The translations under genes were made by a program, and so were the position numbers. The notes under the pieces are model-generated. The model saw nothing but the letters and a program-made list of their open reading frames with translations. It was not told where the DNA came from and did no database searches. Of a stretch of DNA of 64,000 bases, positions 36,135-47,600 are shown piece by piece. The stretch comes from Stromatinia cepivora (taxonomy: Eukaryota > Ascomycota > Leotiomycetes > Helotiales > Sclerotiniaceae): assembly GCA_014898415.1 (NCBI GenBank), contig RCTD01000025.1, positions 620,001 through 684,000 on the forward strand, given 5' to 3'. The stretch's first letter is position 1; every line of letters starts with the position of its first letter.

Positions 36135-36537
36135 TTAAATCAATGCTTTGGTACTTGGTTGCGAACTTGAAACTCTTGATATATCATTATCCAAATTATC
36201 AACAGAAAAAAATACATAGATCAAATCTGAAAAGATAATCTGAAGATCCTCCCAATCACTATACCTTCCTTCTATAACTTCATCAACCTCCAAATCGCTC
36301 TCATCTACGTCCTCCCAATCACTCTCCACCCAGTCAATTTCTGCCTCTTTCTCTTTCTTCCTCTTCCTATTTTCTACATCTCCCTCAGGCTCTTCAATCT
36401 CCTCATTTCGCGAGTCCTCCTACCTCCCACACTATTTCATTAACCTCTTCTATTTCCAACTCTTCCCAACCAATCTCATCTATATCTTCCCAATTACTTT
36501 CTTCACCGTACTCCCCTTCGTCAGAAACCCAACCTCT
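36135..36537 (-). pseudogene. Decayed acidic extension of the 36538 gene
   Basis: Directly after the stop TGA (36540-36538) the same frame continues as 'SDEGEYGEESNWEDIDEIGW' and onward to 36403. From 36419 a +1-shifted frame continues with 'EDSRNEEIEEPEGD', 'ESDWEDVDESDLEVDE' and 'RYSDWEDLQ'. The repeated S-x-W-E-D-x-D-E acidic motif on both sides of the break shows a once-continuous tail. One nonsense codon (TGA could derive from CGA) and one single-base shift near 36419 explain the loss. No GT-AG intron of realistic size restores it. Confidence 0.5.
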
Positions 36538-37805
36538 TCAACCCGGCAAGTTCCTTCCCGGCTCTGTTCCCAGCTGTTCTGTCTCCGTTTCCAGTTGTTC
36601 GGTTGACAGCTGTTCGATTGCCAGCTGTTCGGTTCCAAGCTGCTCTGTTGCTTCTCTCTCAAAGGCGTTTTCAGAAAGATTCACTTCCATATCCTCCTCA
36701 ACAACAGACTCAAGTATGCCATCACCCTGTGCTTGTAATATCGACGAATAAAGGGATTCGATATGTTCTATACGCGCTCGATATCCTCCTTCTGGCACCC
36801 GTTGACCAATTAATTGACGAAGAGCATCAAGCCCTTGCACTCCGGCTGGGTTACCTCGAGCCGTGAGTGTTAAAGTATCAATTGCCCTGTTGATCATAGC
36901 ATTTAGATGGTTTTCCTGCATGACCTCTAAAAAGTCAGGTACAGGATCACGCAAAGCTTCCGAGTAAGTAATTCCGAGCTCTGATTGCAAAGTATACACA
37001 GACGAAGGATAGGGAGGTGGTGATGGTAACGAACTTCCTTGGCGTTGTCGAATTGGGGCAGGAATGATATGAACGGTGCGCATTGGTTTGTTGTAAACGC
37101 GGCATGCATTTGCTTGTGCCATCGTCTTAACAACGCGGCAACTAAATGTGAGTACCAATGCAACCGAGACTAAAACTACTACAACAAAGGCAATGAGGCC
37201 CGCAAGCAAGCCTCTGGATAAAGATCTTTTCTTTGCCTCCGTGCTGTTTGTGTTTGTCCCTTGGGATGATGACCCCTCCTTCGAAATTTTATTTATGGGA
37301 TCGAAACTGTGAAGGCGATTGTTGGCATTGCCATTCTGTAACGTCGTATTGCTCGAAAAGCTTCTTGGTTGTAATTCGTTCACCGATTTACCTATCATAT
37401 CTGCAGTTGTAATTTTAAAGTCCCTTGGATGGTTTCGGGCATTCTCAACTTGATGAATGGTATCGGGATTTGAAGTTATGTAGTTGTATATACTAGAAAG
37501 AACGTCCAGCTGTTCTCAGTCAATATCTGTAGTAGTGTTCCATGAAAATTTTAATTGCATACCAATGGGGGTTGCATAAAATGCTCAACTGCATTGTCAA
37601 GCACAGTTGAATGCGGCGGTAACGTGTTGGACAAATTGACTATATCTGTGGTGCTAGTAGTAGATAGAGTTGCCGAAAGATTATGTAGCTGCTGAAGCTC
37701 GACTTCAGACAAAGGAGGGTTGAAAATCAATTGAGCCCGTGGTTGATTAGCGTCCGAGAAGGCCATGACAAGTGTCAAATGACGCAAAGCTCTGATGATA
37801 TACAT
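36538..37805 (-). CDS. Single-pass membrane protein (hypothetical) with EQL repeats
   Basis: Exon 1 is 37805-37563 and exon 2 is 37509-36538, joined over a 53-nt phase-0 intron (GTATGC...AACAG). This gives 404 residues if the first ATG is used; a second in-frame ATG (MAFSDANQ) lies 13 codons on. One membrane helix is evident: 'LLAGLIAFVVVVLVSVALVL', preceded by KKRSLSRG. The region after it is Pro-rich, then helical. The C-terminus repeats 'EQLGTEQLAIEQLSTEQLET', short Glu-Gln-Leu units. I do not recognise a family; topology suggests a type II or tail-exposed membrane protein. The current stop may be a recent nonsense mutation. Confidence 0.6.
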
Positions 37806-39841
37806 TTCGAGGCAGTTTATACTTTTGAGCGCTGGTAGGTTTTGTGTATGGATAGATTCCTAGATATCTCGGTTTGTGATGAAAATTGTGATAACGTAGA
37901 GATGTGATGACGAAGAAATGTGAACACGATTTCTTTAAGTAATGAGCTACTGATATTCTTCAAACTGAGAGAAATGGATGATAGTCTAGCTCTTCAAAAT
38001 ATGTTATGCCAATAAGGATATTTGAAGAATGGTTTGAAATGATATGTGTGCGAAAATTTTGGATGTGCGTGACTTTATCAGAACTCAGAATATCTATGAA
38101 CTTGCAATTAGTAGTATCAAGCCAGAAGTGGAGAAATGTAACGCTGATGTCCTAGATGGCCTAGTAGATTAGACTAAACTGTTTATAAGCAAGTTACTTC
38201 AACGGGTTTATTTGAGGAGGGGAAATATTATTGTTTGCCAGTTCAACATTAAATTAGTAAGTTGGTATTAAGTTTACAGAAAATCATGATCAGTAAACTT
38301 ACAGTTGGAAATAGTGCTAGGAAATGAAGGGGCATATGGGCAGCAATAATTAATATACAAATGAGGAATTTCGAATGTGATTTATATGCTCCCATAGACA
38401 AGAAGCATCATTCGATTTGATGATGTTGGTATAGGGTACGAATACCCATGCCGCATTTGCTACAACCCACATCACCGGTAAATAAAAATGATACATGGAT
38501 CAAGCCTGAAGAATTAATTTATAGACATGCAACAGAGTCTCTTTTGGAAAAGAAGTCTATAGTAGGCTTTTCGTCGGGATTTGATGGTAGTGAGGGTGAT
38601 TGGATGAATGAAAATGTACTAGAGTTTTCTAGTATTTCTCTAAACCCCATTAAGCCCAAGAGATGCGCGGAAACGACATATATGTGTCCATTACTTCTCA
38701 ACGCCGATCAGTGCCTCTTTGAATACCATTGCACTAACATGGATCATCACTTTTTCTTCCTCTTCTTCGAAAGAAGCAAAGATGACTTTTTGTCCCCTGC
38801 CAGCTTATGTCGTCTGCTATTCGAGGTGAAGCACATATACTTAAAATGTGGCCAGGTATCAATTGGACGATAAGTTCATGGCTCAACCAATTTGGGGGTG
38901 GAAAATCGATCAATTGTTTCACGATAGAGCTTGCCTAGCTGTCATTTGCAAGCCTGAAGAATATGAACTTAAATGATTCATACTTGCACTTACAAATAGA
39001 TACAAAACCAATTCCCGATGGTGTCAGGTATAGCAACTAGCTTCCTAAGCTTCAATACCGAGGTCCAATCTACAGAGACTCAAAGGCTATAAATTTCTCC
39101 CGGTAAGATATCTGTAAACTGAACCTGAAAGATCCTCGTAAGACTTCTAATCTTTTGGAAAAGCGGTATCCACCAAGCATATGAATAACAATAAATCCAA
39201 TCATCTGATTTTGTGATAAGCTATGTAGAAACTCGGGAATCGGAACCTAACAATGGGTGTTTCCTGAATAAATTCTCCAGGCCCCTTAGCCACGAATCTC
39301 ATATCCTTTCTGCTGTGTTATGAGACCTTGACTGTCTAAGAAACCACTTGGTGCAGGTAAATCTGGATTGTATATCACCTTGATATCGTTGATGATAGAG
39401 CCAAGCTGGAACATGACATCTTGGGGCAACGGGCATCGAAATTGCAGAGCAAACGTAAATGCTTGTAGATATGTAGATAGGCAAAAGCTTCAGAAACAGC
39501 TGCTAGTAGACTGGCTCGATGTTTGATTTGCACAATAGACCTACGAGAAAGGAGAATCTAACCACCCTGATCGATTTGCTGCTTAAACACTGAAGCCGAT
39601 TGATGGCCTCCTATGTTTATCGTGTGCTGCTTTGACATGATTACCGCAGTACACGGAATCAGTTGTTGATTATGGGAACAATATATGTATGATGTTGAAG
39701 TTAGACAATTGAAGTCAAGTCATTTGTAGCTGTATAGAAAGAAAAATGTGGTATTTTTGAGAGTAAACGATGAAGCTTCTATGGGATGAGGTTTAAGGTT
39801 ATTCAAGATCTGGCGGGGAACTGTGGTCCATGCATATGGTA
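37806..39841. other. Intergenic stretch with one weak ORF
   Basis: Apart from the 38448-38873 frame, nothing coding is supported. Composition is ordinary up to the abrupt start of the AT-rich transposon at 39842. Confidence 0.4.
38448..38873 (+). CDS. Possible orphan protein, 141 residues
   Basis: An uninterrupted frame with an ATG start, 'MPHLLQPTSPVNKNDTWIKP', a mid region 'FSSGFDGSEGDWMNENVLEF' and a hydrophobic 'HHFFFLFFERSKDD'. Composition is believable for a protein but no family is recognisable and no splice signals or paralogue support it. Confidence 0.22.
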   Translation: MPHLLQPTSPVNKNDTWIKPEELIYRHATESLLEKKSIVGFSSGFDGSEGDWMNENVLEFSSISLNPIKPKRCAETTYMCPLLLNADQCLFEYHCTNMDHHFFFLFFERSKDDFLSPASLCRLLFEVKHIYLKCGQVSIGR

Positions 39842-42026
39842 ACCGATTTCCCTACATCGTGCACGACCCCATATCTTGCACGCCCTTCATATTCCTACTA
39901 TGATTATTTCAAAATTCGATATTAATTATAAATTATAAAATATAAAGCTATAATTCTTTTTGAATAATAAAAAGATATAATATTATCCTATAAAATTAAA
40001 AAACCTTTATATTTTCAATTTCAATGAAATCTTAATATATCATCCAATCTTTGAATATAATATTCTTTCTTTTTCTTTTATTATTGATTTATCAATTTCT
40101 ATAATATTATAATTTTTTATAATTTTTTAAAATATTAAATCTATAATAGAAAAACATTTTTGAATTATTTGTATTCTTTTAATAGAAAATATTAATGATT
40201 TCCGAATTCTTTTCACCCCCTTTTTAATATTATATACAATTTAACGATCGATCTTTTTCTATATTATTTTTTCTTTAATTACTCTATTCTTCTATTCCTT
40301 TTCAATTTTCTTTTTGATTTTCTTTTATTTCTTAATTTTCTTCTTTTATTCAATAATTAATACTTTCATCGATTAATAAATTCTAATTCTTTCGATTTAC
40401 AAAAAGGAATATAAAAAAGCACTTCTGTTTTTCTCCTTTATTAGATTTAAATATTTAAAATAGATTTTTTTCTTTTTTTCGATTTTCAAAGTTTCTTTTA
40501 AACCTTTTGTTTTATATAATTGAATATTAATATTAATTATATATATAAATATAATCTTAAAAAACTTCTAAATAATATCGGAATCTTATTTGAAACGAAA
40601 TTCTAATTTAAAATAATAAAGAGTTTTAATTATATATAATATCTTTATTTTATTCCTTATAAATTATATCGATATAAATAATATAAAAACTTATTTTAAT
40701 TTAATATTACGAATAATAATATTCTTATTTATAGAATAAATACCGGCTTTTTCAAAAGATTTCAGAATATTATAAATAATAATAAATTGAATTTAAACAA
40801 TCTTAAATATCATCCAAAAATTATATTTCGATATTCCAATAATACCTTCGTTTTTATATATTAGATTATTGAATTCTATATTATAATTCATCAAAAAAAA
40901 AAGGAAATAATCTATATCAAAAGATTGAAATCGATATATAGAATAAAAAGGAAGAATCAATAAAATAATCTTTAATTCATTATATTTCGATATAAATTCT
41001 ATATTTATATAATTAAAATAATTATTTACAATTAATAAACAATATCCTTTCTTTGCTTTTAAATAAATATAATATTAAAAGATTTTATTAAACCAAATAA
41101 AACCGAATATATTCAACAACCATTCATTATTTGAAACTCCAAAATAAATCTAATCCTTCACTTCTATTTCATCAATCTATATATTCTATAAATCTCTAGA
41201 TTCTTTTTTATAAATTAAAATAAATAGAATAATTATATCATCGGTATATATATATACTAAAAGAATAATAAACTCTTTCAATCCATCCTATTTAATTTTT
41301 ATAATTTTATTATAATTATATATATTAATATTCATTATCCTTTTTATAATCCTCCCTAAATCAATTATAAAATCCTTTTCATCTCAATTATATATATTCT
41401 TAAATAATATATTATATTTTATAATTATTTTTATCAATTAAATAAAAAAAAGAAAAATATTAATATAACTCTTTTAAATAATAAAATTCAATAACAATAC
41501 AAAATAATTCAAACCAAATCATAAAAATATTCAAATACAATAATATTATCAATTTTCATATACAAATTATCAATATATCAAAGATATCAACTTTGAAAAT
41601 ATATTTTATACCTTTTCACGAAATTTATTATTCAATTTTTCCTTAAAGAATAACTTATAATCTCTTTCACAAAGTTTTTGATTATACAATTTGTAAAGAA
41701 TATAAATCTTTATATCAATTTATTAATTTAATCAATTAAAATCTTTTCTTATTCTTTTGAAAAAGATTAATAAGTTTCAATATATATAATACTATAAGAA
41801 ATAATTTTGTTTCTATAATACCAAAAGAATATTGAATAATTGATTTTGAAAAAATTTGTTATTTGAATATATTTAAAATACTCTTTCCCTTTAATTTGAA
41901 CTAATATAAATTCTATATAAACCTTTGAAAGTATATCGTTGTTATATCCATCCATGGTAATTGATATTTTATAAAATTAAAAATGCGTGCAAGATGTAGG
42001 GTCGTGTATGATATAGGGAAATCGGT
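39842..42026. mobile_element. RIP-degraded DNA transposon, 2185 bp, 42-bp TIRs
   Basis: A sharply bounded, extremely AT-rich block has terminal inverted repeats of 42 bp (39842-39883 and 41985-42026). Both begin ACCGATTTCCCTA and end CATCTTGCACGC or TATCTTGCACGC. The two copies differ at five sites, all transitions. TA flanks both ends (39840-39841 and 42027-42028), forming GTAAC/GTTAC at the joints. Length, TIR length and TA target fit a Fot1/pogo-type Tc1/mariner element. No transposase frame survives, since the interior is almost only A and T, as expected from repeat-induced point mutation. The TIRs keep a normal base composition, in contrast to the interior. Confidence 0.85.
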
Positions 42027-42028
42027 TA

Positions 42029-42795
42029 CGTGTGAACCCTGCATACATATTATTCGTGGGGTAATTCTGTAACGTCATCAAAGTACTTTGTCACGTTTTG
42101 AAAATCAATAGATATATGCACAATTCTATGGAAAAAAACGACAATTTTCTCCATTTGGCTATGAATTAATATAATACTTCAAAGTCACTTCTATTTTTGT
42201 GATGGCATGGGTCGGAATGGGCTATGTCGCCAAATCCGTTTGCATGTCTATGATAAAACACTGAGTTGCTTCTATCTTTTACCGGTAATGGGGCAGCCAG
42301 AAACGACTTTTAGGTAATAGTCTTCATTTATCGCTCCTTTTTTTTGGCCAAGCCTAGGTAGGACCTTGTCTAGCGACGTATTGATTTTCCCAGCAGAGCA
42401 TAGCATCAAGAAGAGTGATATCAAGGAAGCTCATCCATGATAGTCGAGGTTGTGTCAATCTTAACCTACAAAGTTGAAGGCCAGACGACCCCAACTTCAC
42501 GATTTTGAAATAAAACCTTCGAAAAATGACTAGTGTGCTGTGAATATCTACCTACCCCAGAGATCGAGAGTTTTGCTCTTGAGATCCTTGCAATGGACAG
42601 TAATACTTACAGTTTATTTCATTACTATTGGTAGCTCTGGATATAGTACGCTTGTTTCTTGGAAGGGGGTTAGTATCACGTGTATCTGTGCCCTAGTACT
42701 GTAGTTTGGCACTTATCCATCTAGTGGATGCTAGATACCTATATAATAGCCATGCTCCATCAAGTTGTCGATCTTCACGCAAAGGTCGTGCAACA
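42029..42795. promoter_or_regulatory. Upstream region of the F-box gene
   Basis: A 770-bp stretch between the transposon and the F-box start. No gene is supported. The frame of the F-box gene is open upstream to 42706 but without an ATG. Confidence 0.35.
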
Positions 42796-44067
42796 ATGGA
42801 CTTCCTCAAAAAGCAAATTATTGATCTTTACGATCGGGGAAATCGACAAGGAAGGGTACCTAAACTACTACCCAATGCAGAGCCACTTCAATCATCCAGT
42901 TCGGCATCTCTCCAATTACGCAGTCGTCCAAAACCACTTCGCTCATCAAGTCCAACGTCTCTTCATTCACGCAACCCTATTCAATCGCCCGTTATAACAC
43001 GCAGTCCTATTCAATCGAATATCATAACATCCGCTGTACATCAAACATGTCTTTTAGCAAATGTACCCGTTGAGGTCTTTCTACTCATACTAAATCATAT
43101 ACCTCCGTCATCAGCCATCCTTCTATCCCTCACCTGTAAAACATTTCGGCCACTAGGAAATGATTATTCCGAGGCTCTATCGAAAAATGCTCCCGAAAAA
43201 TCTCTTCTTCTGAGTTTCATTGCAAAAGATTTGCCTCAGCAAATTGCTTGTCATTCCTGCAATCGACTGCATAACATGGAGGACGCTGTGAGATATTATC
43301 AGGCGAGGGAAAATGTACCGGCAAAACTTCAGCAGAGGCCCAGAGCCCTACAGTGTCGATTAGACACTTGTCTTGAGCTGGACTATGAGCAATTGATAGA
43401 TGAAGAATTTAGTCCGAACCTTTTCCATATGGCTATGAAGCGCTCGCTACACGACCCGGATTGTGAGCAATTTTTAGATATACTGTCACGAGGGAGTACA
43501 GACGAGTTCGATTTGGACGGTTGGATCAAAGAGTCCCAAACAGATTGTCGCATTGTCCAGGGATCTTTCATTCATCGTGCACAGAAAGCTTGGGTTTCAG
43601 ACAACAATAGGCCAGCGTTATTCGGTTTATCTATGGAACCCTGTGCTCATATGGAGGTATTCTACATCAATGGGTATATTTATACAAGGGCCTATGCCCT
43701 TGCAGCCTTCCATGATGATGACGAAAAATCGCAGCGTATCCCATTCAATCATAGGAAGCCGGAAATTACCTTGGACTTAATGAAATGCAATCGTTGCTCT
43801 ACACAATGTCAATTGACCATGAAAACTTTACCTGGCCAAGGTATAGCAATTTACATCACCAGATGGGCTGATCTGGGATCTAGCATACTCGACGAGAAGT
43901 GGAAAAGATACTTTAATCGAGTCATTCCCGACTTTGGATATCAGGTGCAACCAGACTCCCGAATTTTGTCTTCGGCATTCGAGAATGACGGTGGATTTCG
44001 AAGAAAGGTAGAATCTCGTTTTTATCGGTGCTTTCCAGAACTACTCCAACCTTTGGCGGAGGAATAA
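42796..44067 (+). CDS. F-box protein (fungal), Cys-rich middle
   Basis: A single exon of 423 residues from the first in-frame ATG (MDFLKKQII). A Ser/Arg-rich segment with near-repeats (SRPKPLRSSSPTSLHSRNP and IQSPVITRSPIQS) precedes an F-box near residues 88-125: 'LANVPVEVFLLILNHIPPSS' then 'LLSLTCKTFRPLG'. Cysteine pairs follow: 'CHSCNRLH', 'CRLDTC' and later 'CNRCSTQC', a layout seen in many fungal F-box proteins. F-box proteins link substrates to SCF ubiquitin ligases through Skp1. The target is unknown. The gene lies about 770 bp from the transposon end. Confidence 0.8.
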   Translation: MDFLKKQIIDLYDRGNRQGRVPKLLPNAEPLQSSSSASLQLRSRPKPLRSSSPTSLHSRNPIQSPVITRSPIQSNIITSAVHQTCLLANVPVEVFLLILNHIPPSSAILLSLTCKTFRPLGNDYSEALSKNAPEKSLLLSFIAKDLPQQIACHSCNRLHNMEDAVRYYQARENVPAKLQQRPRALQCRLDTCLELDYEQLIDEEFSPNLFHMAMKRSLHDPDCEQFLDILSRGSTDEFDLDGWIKESQTDCRIVQGSFIHRAQKAWVSDNNRPALFGLSMEPCAHMEVFYINGYIYTRAYALAAFHDDDEKSQRIPFNHRKPEITLDLMKCNRCSTQCQLTMKTLPGQGIAIYITRWADLGSSILDEKWKRYFNRVIPDFGYQVQPDSRILSSAFENDGGFRRKVESRFYRCFPELLQPLAEE

Positions 44068-44561
44068 TTTCAAGAGGAGGAAAAAGGGAGATGAGAAGTG
44101 TTCAGTGCAATTTTGAAAGCACCAGAAGATGAGGGAGAATCAATTCATTCATGGAAACATCGTGGCTGTGATTTGCAGCCATCAGAATACGACACGTGAT
44201 GTGATGTTGTGCCGCGGGGTAATCTTGGGACCCGAAACCCATGAAAATAAGACCACAGTCATGGATTTCAATAATTTAGGAAAATTCAATTATTCAATTA
44301 TTTTACTTAAAAATAACCCTCCATAGTTAATTATTAGCAAAATATCTATAGAACTTAAACATTGTTATCTTATTTGTTTTTATTAAAGTTTAACGTGCAT
44401 TATAAACCTACCTCCCTAGTACATGCCTTCGTCGTTTTGTAAGTCCGTGCACCCACCCCGCTGGATATTGAACCCTCGAATTTTGAACAAAAAAATTCCA
44501 GACAGCAACCAGGTCATATTTTCCAAAACTGTCCTATTCGCACCCATTTATCATCGACGAC
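44068..44561. other. Intergenic between F-box gene and DPH1
   Basis: It holds the 3' end of the F-box gene and the DPH1 promoter on the same strand. The 44129-44326 frame lacks family signals. Confidence 0.35.
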
Positions 44562-45950
44562 ATGGAGGATGATCGTGCACAGGTTGATTTGGGGATTGCT
44601 GTTGATGTAGAAGAAGCTTTCGAAGAGCCAGTGGCACAACGTCAACCAAAGAAGCGTTTCGTGGGAAGAAAACAAGCTGCCGAAGCAGCTGCACGGAATG
44701 GCATTAATGCAACTCCGGGAGACAGTGCTGCTGTTAAGGGTCTGTAGTTTCTAATTCGCAGCTTAAATGCTGAAGCTGACAACTTCACAGTTGCGACTCC
44801 AAGAAGAATTCGAACATTAAATCAAGTTCCTCCCGAAATTTTGAACGACCCAGACATAAACGCTGCGATCGCCCTACTTCCACCAAATTATTCTTTTGAA
44901 ATACACAAGACAATACATAGAATTAGAACGAATGGATCGAAGAAGGTTGCGCTGCAGATGCCAGAAGGCCTCCTTTTGTTCGCAACAACAATTTCGGATA
45001 TTCTCTCACAATTTTGTCCTGGAATCGAGACTCTTATAATGGGAGATGTTACATATGGAGCTTGTTGCATCGATGATTATACCGCTCGGGCATTGGGCTG
45101 CGATCTATTGGTACATTATGCGCATTCATGTTTGATCCCAGTGGATGTCACAAAGATCAAAACTCTCTATGTTTTCGTCGATATTAGTATAGATACGGCA
45201 CATTTACTTGCAACTCTGGAGAAGAACTTCGCCTCTGGGAAGACCATTGCTATGGTGGGAACAATTCAGTTCAATGCGACATTACATGGCGTTCGAGCCC
45301 CTCTCGAGAAAGCGGGGTATAATGTTCTCATTCCTCAAATTGCTCCTCTCAGCAAAGGCGAGATTCTTGGATGCACATCTCCTCAACTGTCGACTGATGG
45401 TGTCGATATTATTCTGTATCTTGGGGATGGGCGTTTCCATCTTGAGAGCGCAATGATACACAATCCATCTATACCAGCTTACCGATACGATCCCTATTCT
45501 CGAAAACTTACTCGTGAAAGTTACGACCACAAGGAGATGCACACTTTGAGAAGAGATGCTATCCAAGCTGCAAAACCTGCAAAGAAATGGGGACTCATTT
45601 TAGGATCTCTAGGCCGCCAGGGAAATCCCCACACGATGACAATGATTGAGAAAAAGCTTGAAGAGCGAGGAACACCTTACATCAACTTGCTCTTGAGCGA
45701 AATTTTCCCTGGAAAACTAGCTATGATGAGCGATGTTGAGTGTTGGGTACAAGTAGCATGTCCAAGGCTCAGTATTGATTGGGGATACGCATTTCCCAGA
45801 CCTCTGCTAACTCCATACGAAGCATTGATTGTGTTGGGTCAGGAAGAGGATTGGGCGAAGAGCAATAATGATATTTATCCTATGGATTACTATGGCAAGG
45901 AAGGTCTTGGCAGAACCAAGCCCACTTCAAGTATTCCAGTTGCTGGTTGA
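44562..45950 (+). CDS. DPH1: Dph1, diphthamide biosynthesis radical-SAM-like subunit
   Basis: Exon 1 is 44562-44739 and exon 2 is 44791-45950; the intron is 51 nt (GTCTGT...GCTGAC...TCACAG), phase 1; 445 residues. With Dph2 the protein performs the first diphthamide step, moving the 3-amino-3-carboxypropyl group of S-adenosylmethionine to a histidine of elongation factor 2 with a 4Fe-4S cluster. The three cluster cysteines are visible in context: '[13 protein letters not shown]', '[11 protein letters not shown]' and '[14 protein letters not shown]'. '[13 protein letters not shown]' marks the N-terminal domain. The N-terminal 60 residues are acidic then basic, as in other fungal Dph1. Length is normal. 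Confidence 0.94.
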
Positions 45951-46189
45951 AAAACTATTTTACAGCATTCTCGGATTCTTACTTCCTCATCCTACTGCCT
46001 GTTACTATACAGTTGGTCAAATTGCTCTCACCACCATAAGATTATACGTCATTATTTACTACACAAGGAGTCCATGACGCAACATCTGTTAAAACGCCGC
46101 CCCTCTACATTATCTCTCCTCTCATCTAAACATCAAGTGGTTTAGCTTTTGTTTGGTCTATACTCCGACATATTTCTAATTCATGGTCC

Positions 46190-47600
46190 CTAGATACAGG
46201 AGATCACCGGAACATGTACCATCGCAAGGATAGTAAACACCAGAATGCTACTTGCCCTACTAACACCAAGTTCACTCTTCTTACATTTCTGGAGCAAACA
46301 TTGGAAATCCAAATGCGAAAAAAATTTCGCACGTCTGTACTGGCCGGGGTCGCACTGTTTGCGATGGACACATATGCACCTATGGTGTAGTTAAAACCTT
46401 GGATGAAGATTATAAAAAGTCCTATGCCTATAGGTGACCCGGAGAGGACCCGTGCAGCCCGTGGAATTGATGAATCGGAAGTCCATGCTGGTCAAAGATT
46501 TCAATTGGCACACAGTTACTATGAGCAAACATTAATCAAGTTTTTAAAATGACTTTGCCACCATTCCGCTGCATTTGTCGTGCAAACACGGTTATTGTGT
46601 TGATCAAGCAAATTACAAGACCTAAAAGCATACCAACAACTAGAGCAAGAGATGGCAGAGCCGCAAAAGTGGACTTCCATTTATGGTGATCATTGAAGGA
46701 GCTTGGGTATGCCTCGAAGAGAAGGTAGATGAGTCCATAAATAAGTGATTATATAAAGTGATAAGCATCAGTGTCTGCTCTTTGGCAAGACGGACACTTC
46801 TGTCAATATCAAGAATATTATCTATAATCAAAATTAATATATAGTTGAGCAAGATATACTTGGATCACTTCTTTCATAGTAATTTTTTTCTTCGTCAAAC
46901 TTGCTTCTCAAAGCCTAATTTTCGTATTGAATGGCAGCTCCCTTGCTCACTAGGGAGAGTGAGTAGTGCCGGAGCATAGTCTCGGGCACTAATAGAACAA
47001 GGACAACAAAAGTAATAAAATCAAAGATGATAATGAGCTAAATTGTCCATCTCAAACCCAGAAACTATGTGTGACAAATCTACCGATTATGGGACCGAAC
47101 AAAGGACCATATTGGACAGCACCAATCAAACCTGCAAGCACAATGTCTCAATGAACTTGGGGTCCGCGCATATTTACCAGTATGCCGCCAACAATACTTT
47201 GAGGTGCCCTCTCAGATCCACCAGACAAGAATCAGCATATCAAAACATTCGCCATGTTCTGAGCTACCTCCACTGCTATACAGAAAATGGCAAAATTGAA
47301 CACCCAACAACGAGGGTAATTTGCGACCAAAATTTTCGAGACGGGGCCCCGAAAAAGATAGCAGCGAAATAGTAGCCCCTGTGTTTCCGCAAAATTCGTC
47401 TACAAGTACAGCATCCACACTCCTGAATACACTGCTAGCGAACGACACCATCAGATTTTGCAATGTCAATAGGTTAGTCGAATGGAGTTTACGAGTGAGT
47501 TATTTGGCAATTTTGTGAATATTCGGAATAGTCTGGGGAAGTCCACGTTACAATGTCCGGGTTTATGACTGGTACGTTAGAGGGAAGTGGGCTTGAGCTT
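46190..47600 (-). pseudogene. MFS drug/polyamine-type transporter, full-length relic
   Basis: Read on the minus strand, successive frames carry recognisable parts of a 12-helix DHA1-type MFS transporter in order. They are 'PDIVTWTSPDYSEYSQN' (pre-TM1), 'MVSFASSVF', 'FGRKLPSLLGVQ' (the loop 2-3 signature), 'LIGAVQYGPLFGPIIG', 'RDYAPALL'/'LRSKFDEEK' (central loop), 'YLLFEAYPSSF', 'SLALVVGMLLGLVICL', 'FGFPMFAPEM' and 'SRASSILVFTILAMVHVPVI'. Many stops and frameshifts separate them, so no functional protein can be made. It covers nearly the whole family length of about 1.4 kb. The moderate composition shows decay by ordinary mutation rather than strong RIP. Confidence 0.75.

Noticed and set aside
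39842..42026. AT-rich block as mitochondrial insertion or centromere
   Set aside because: Matched terminal inverted repeats and TA duplications at both edges explain the block as a transposon; no mitochondrial gene words were seen.
47043..47372. Plus-strand 109-residue frame
   Set aside because: It lies antisense to the MFS relic and has no family signal.
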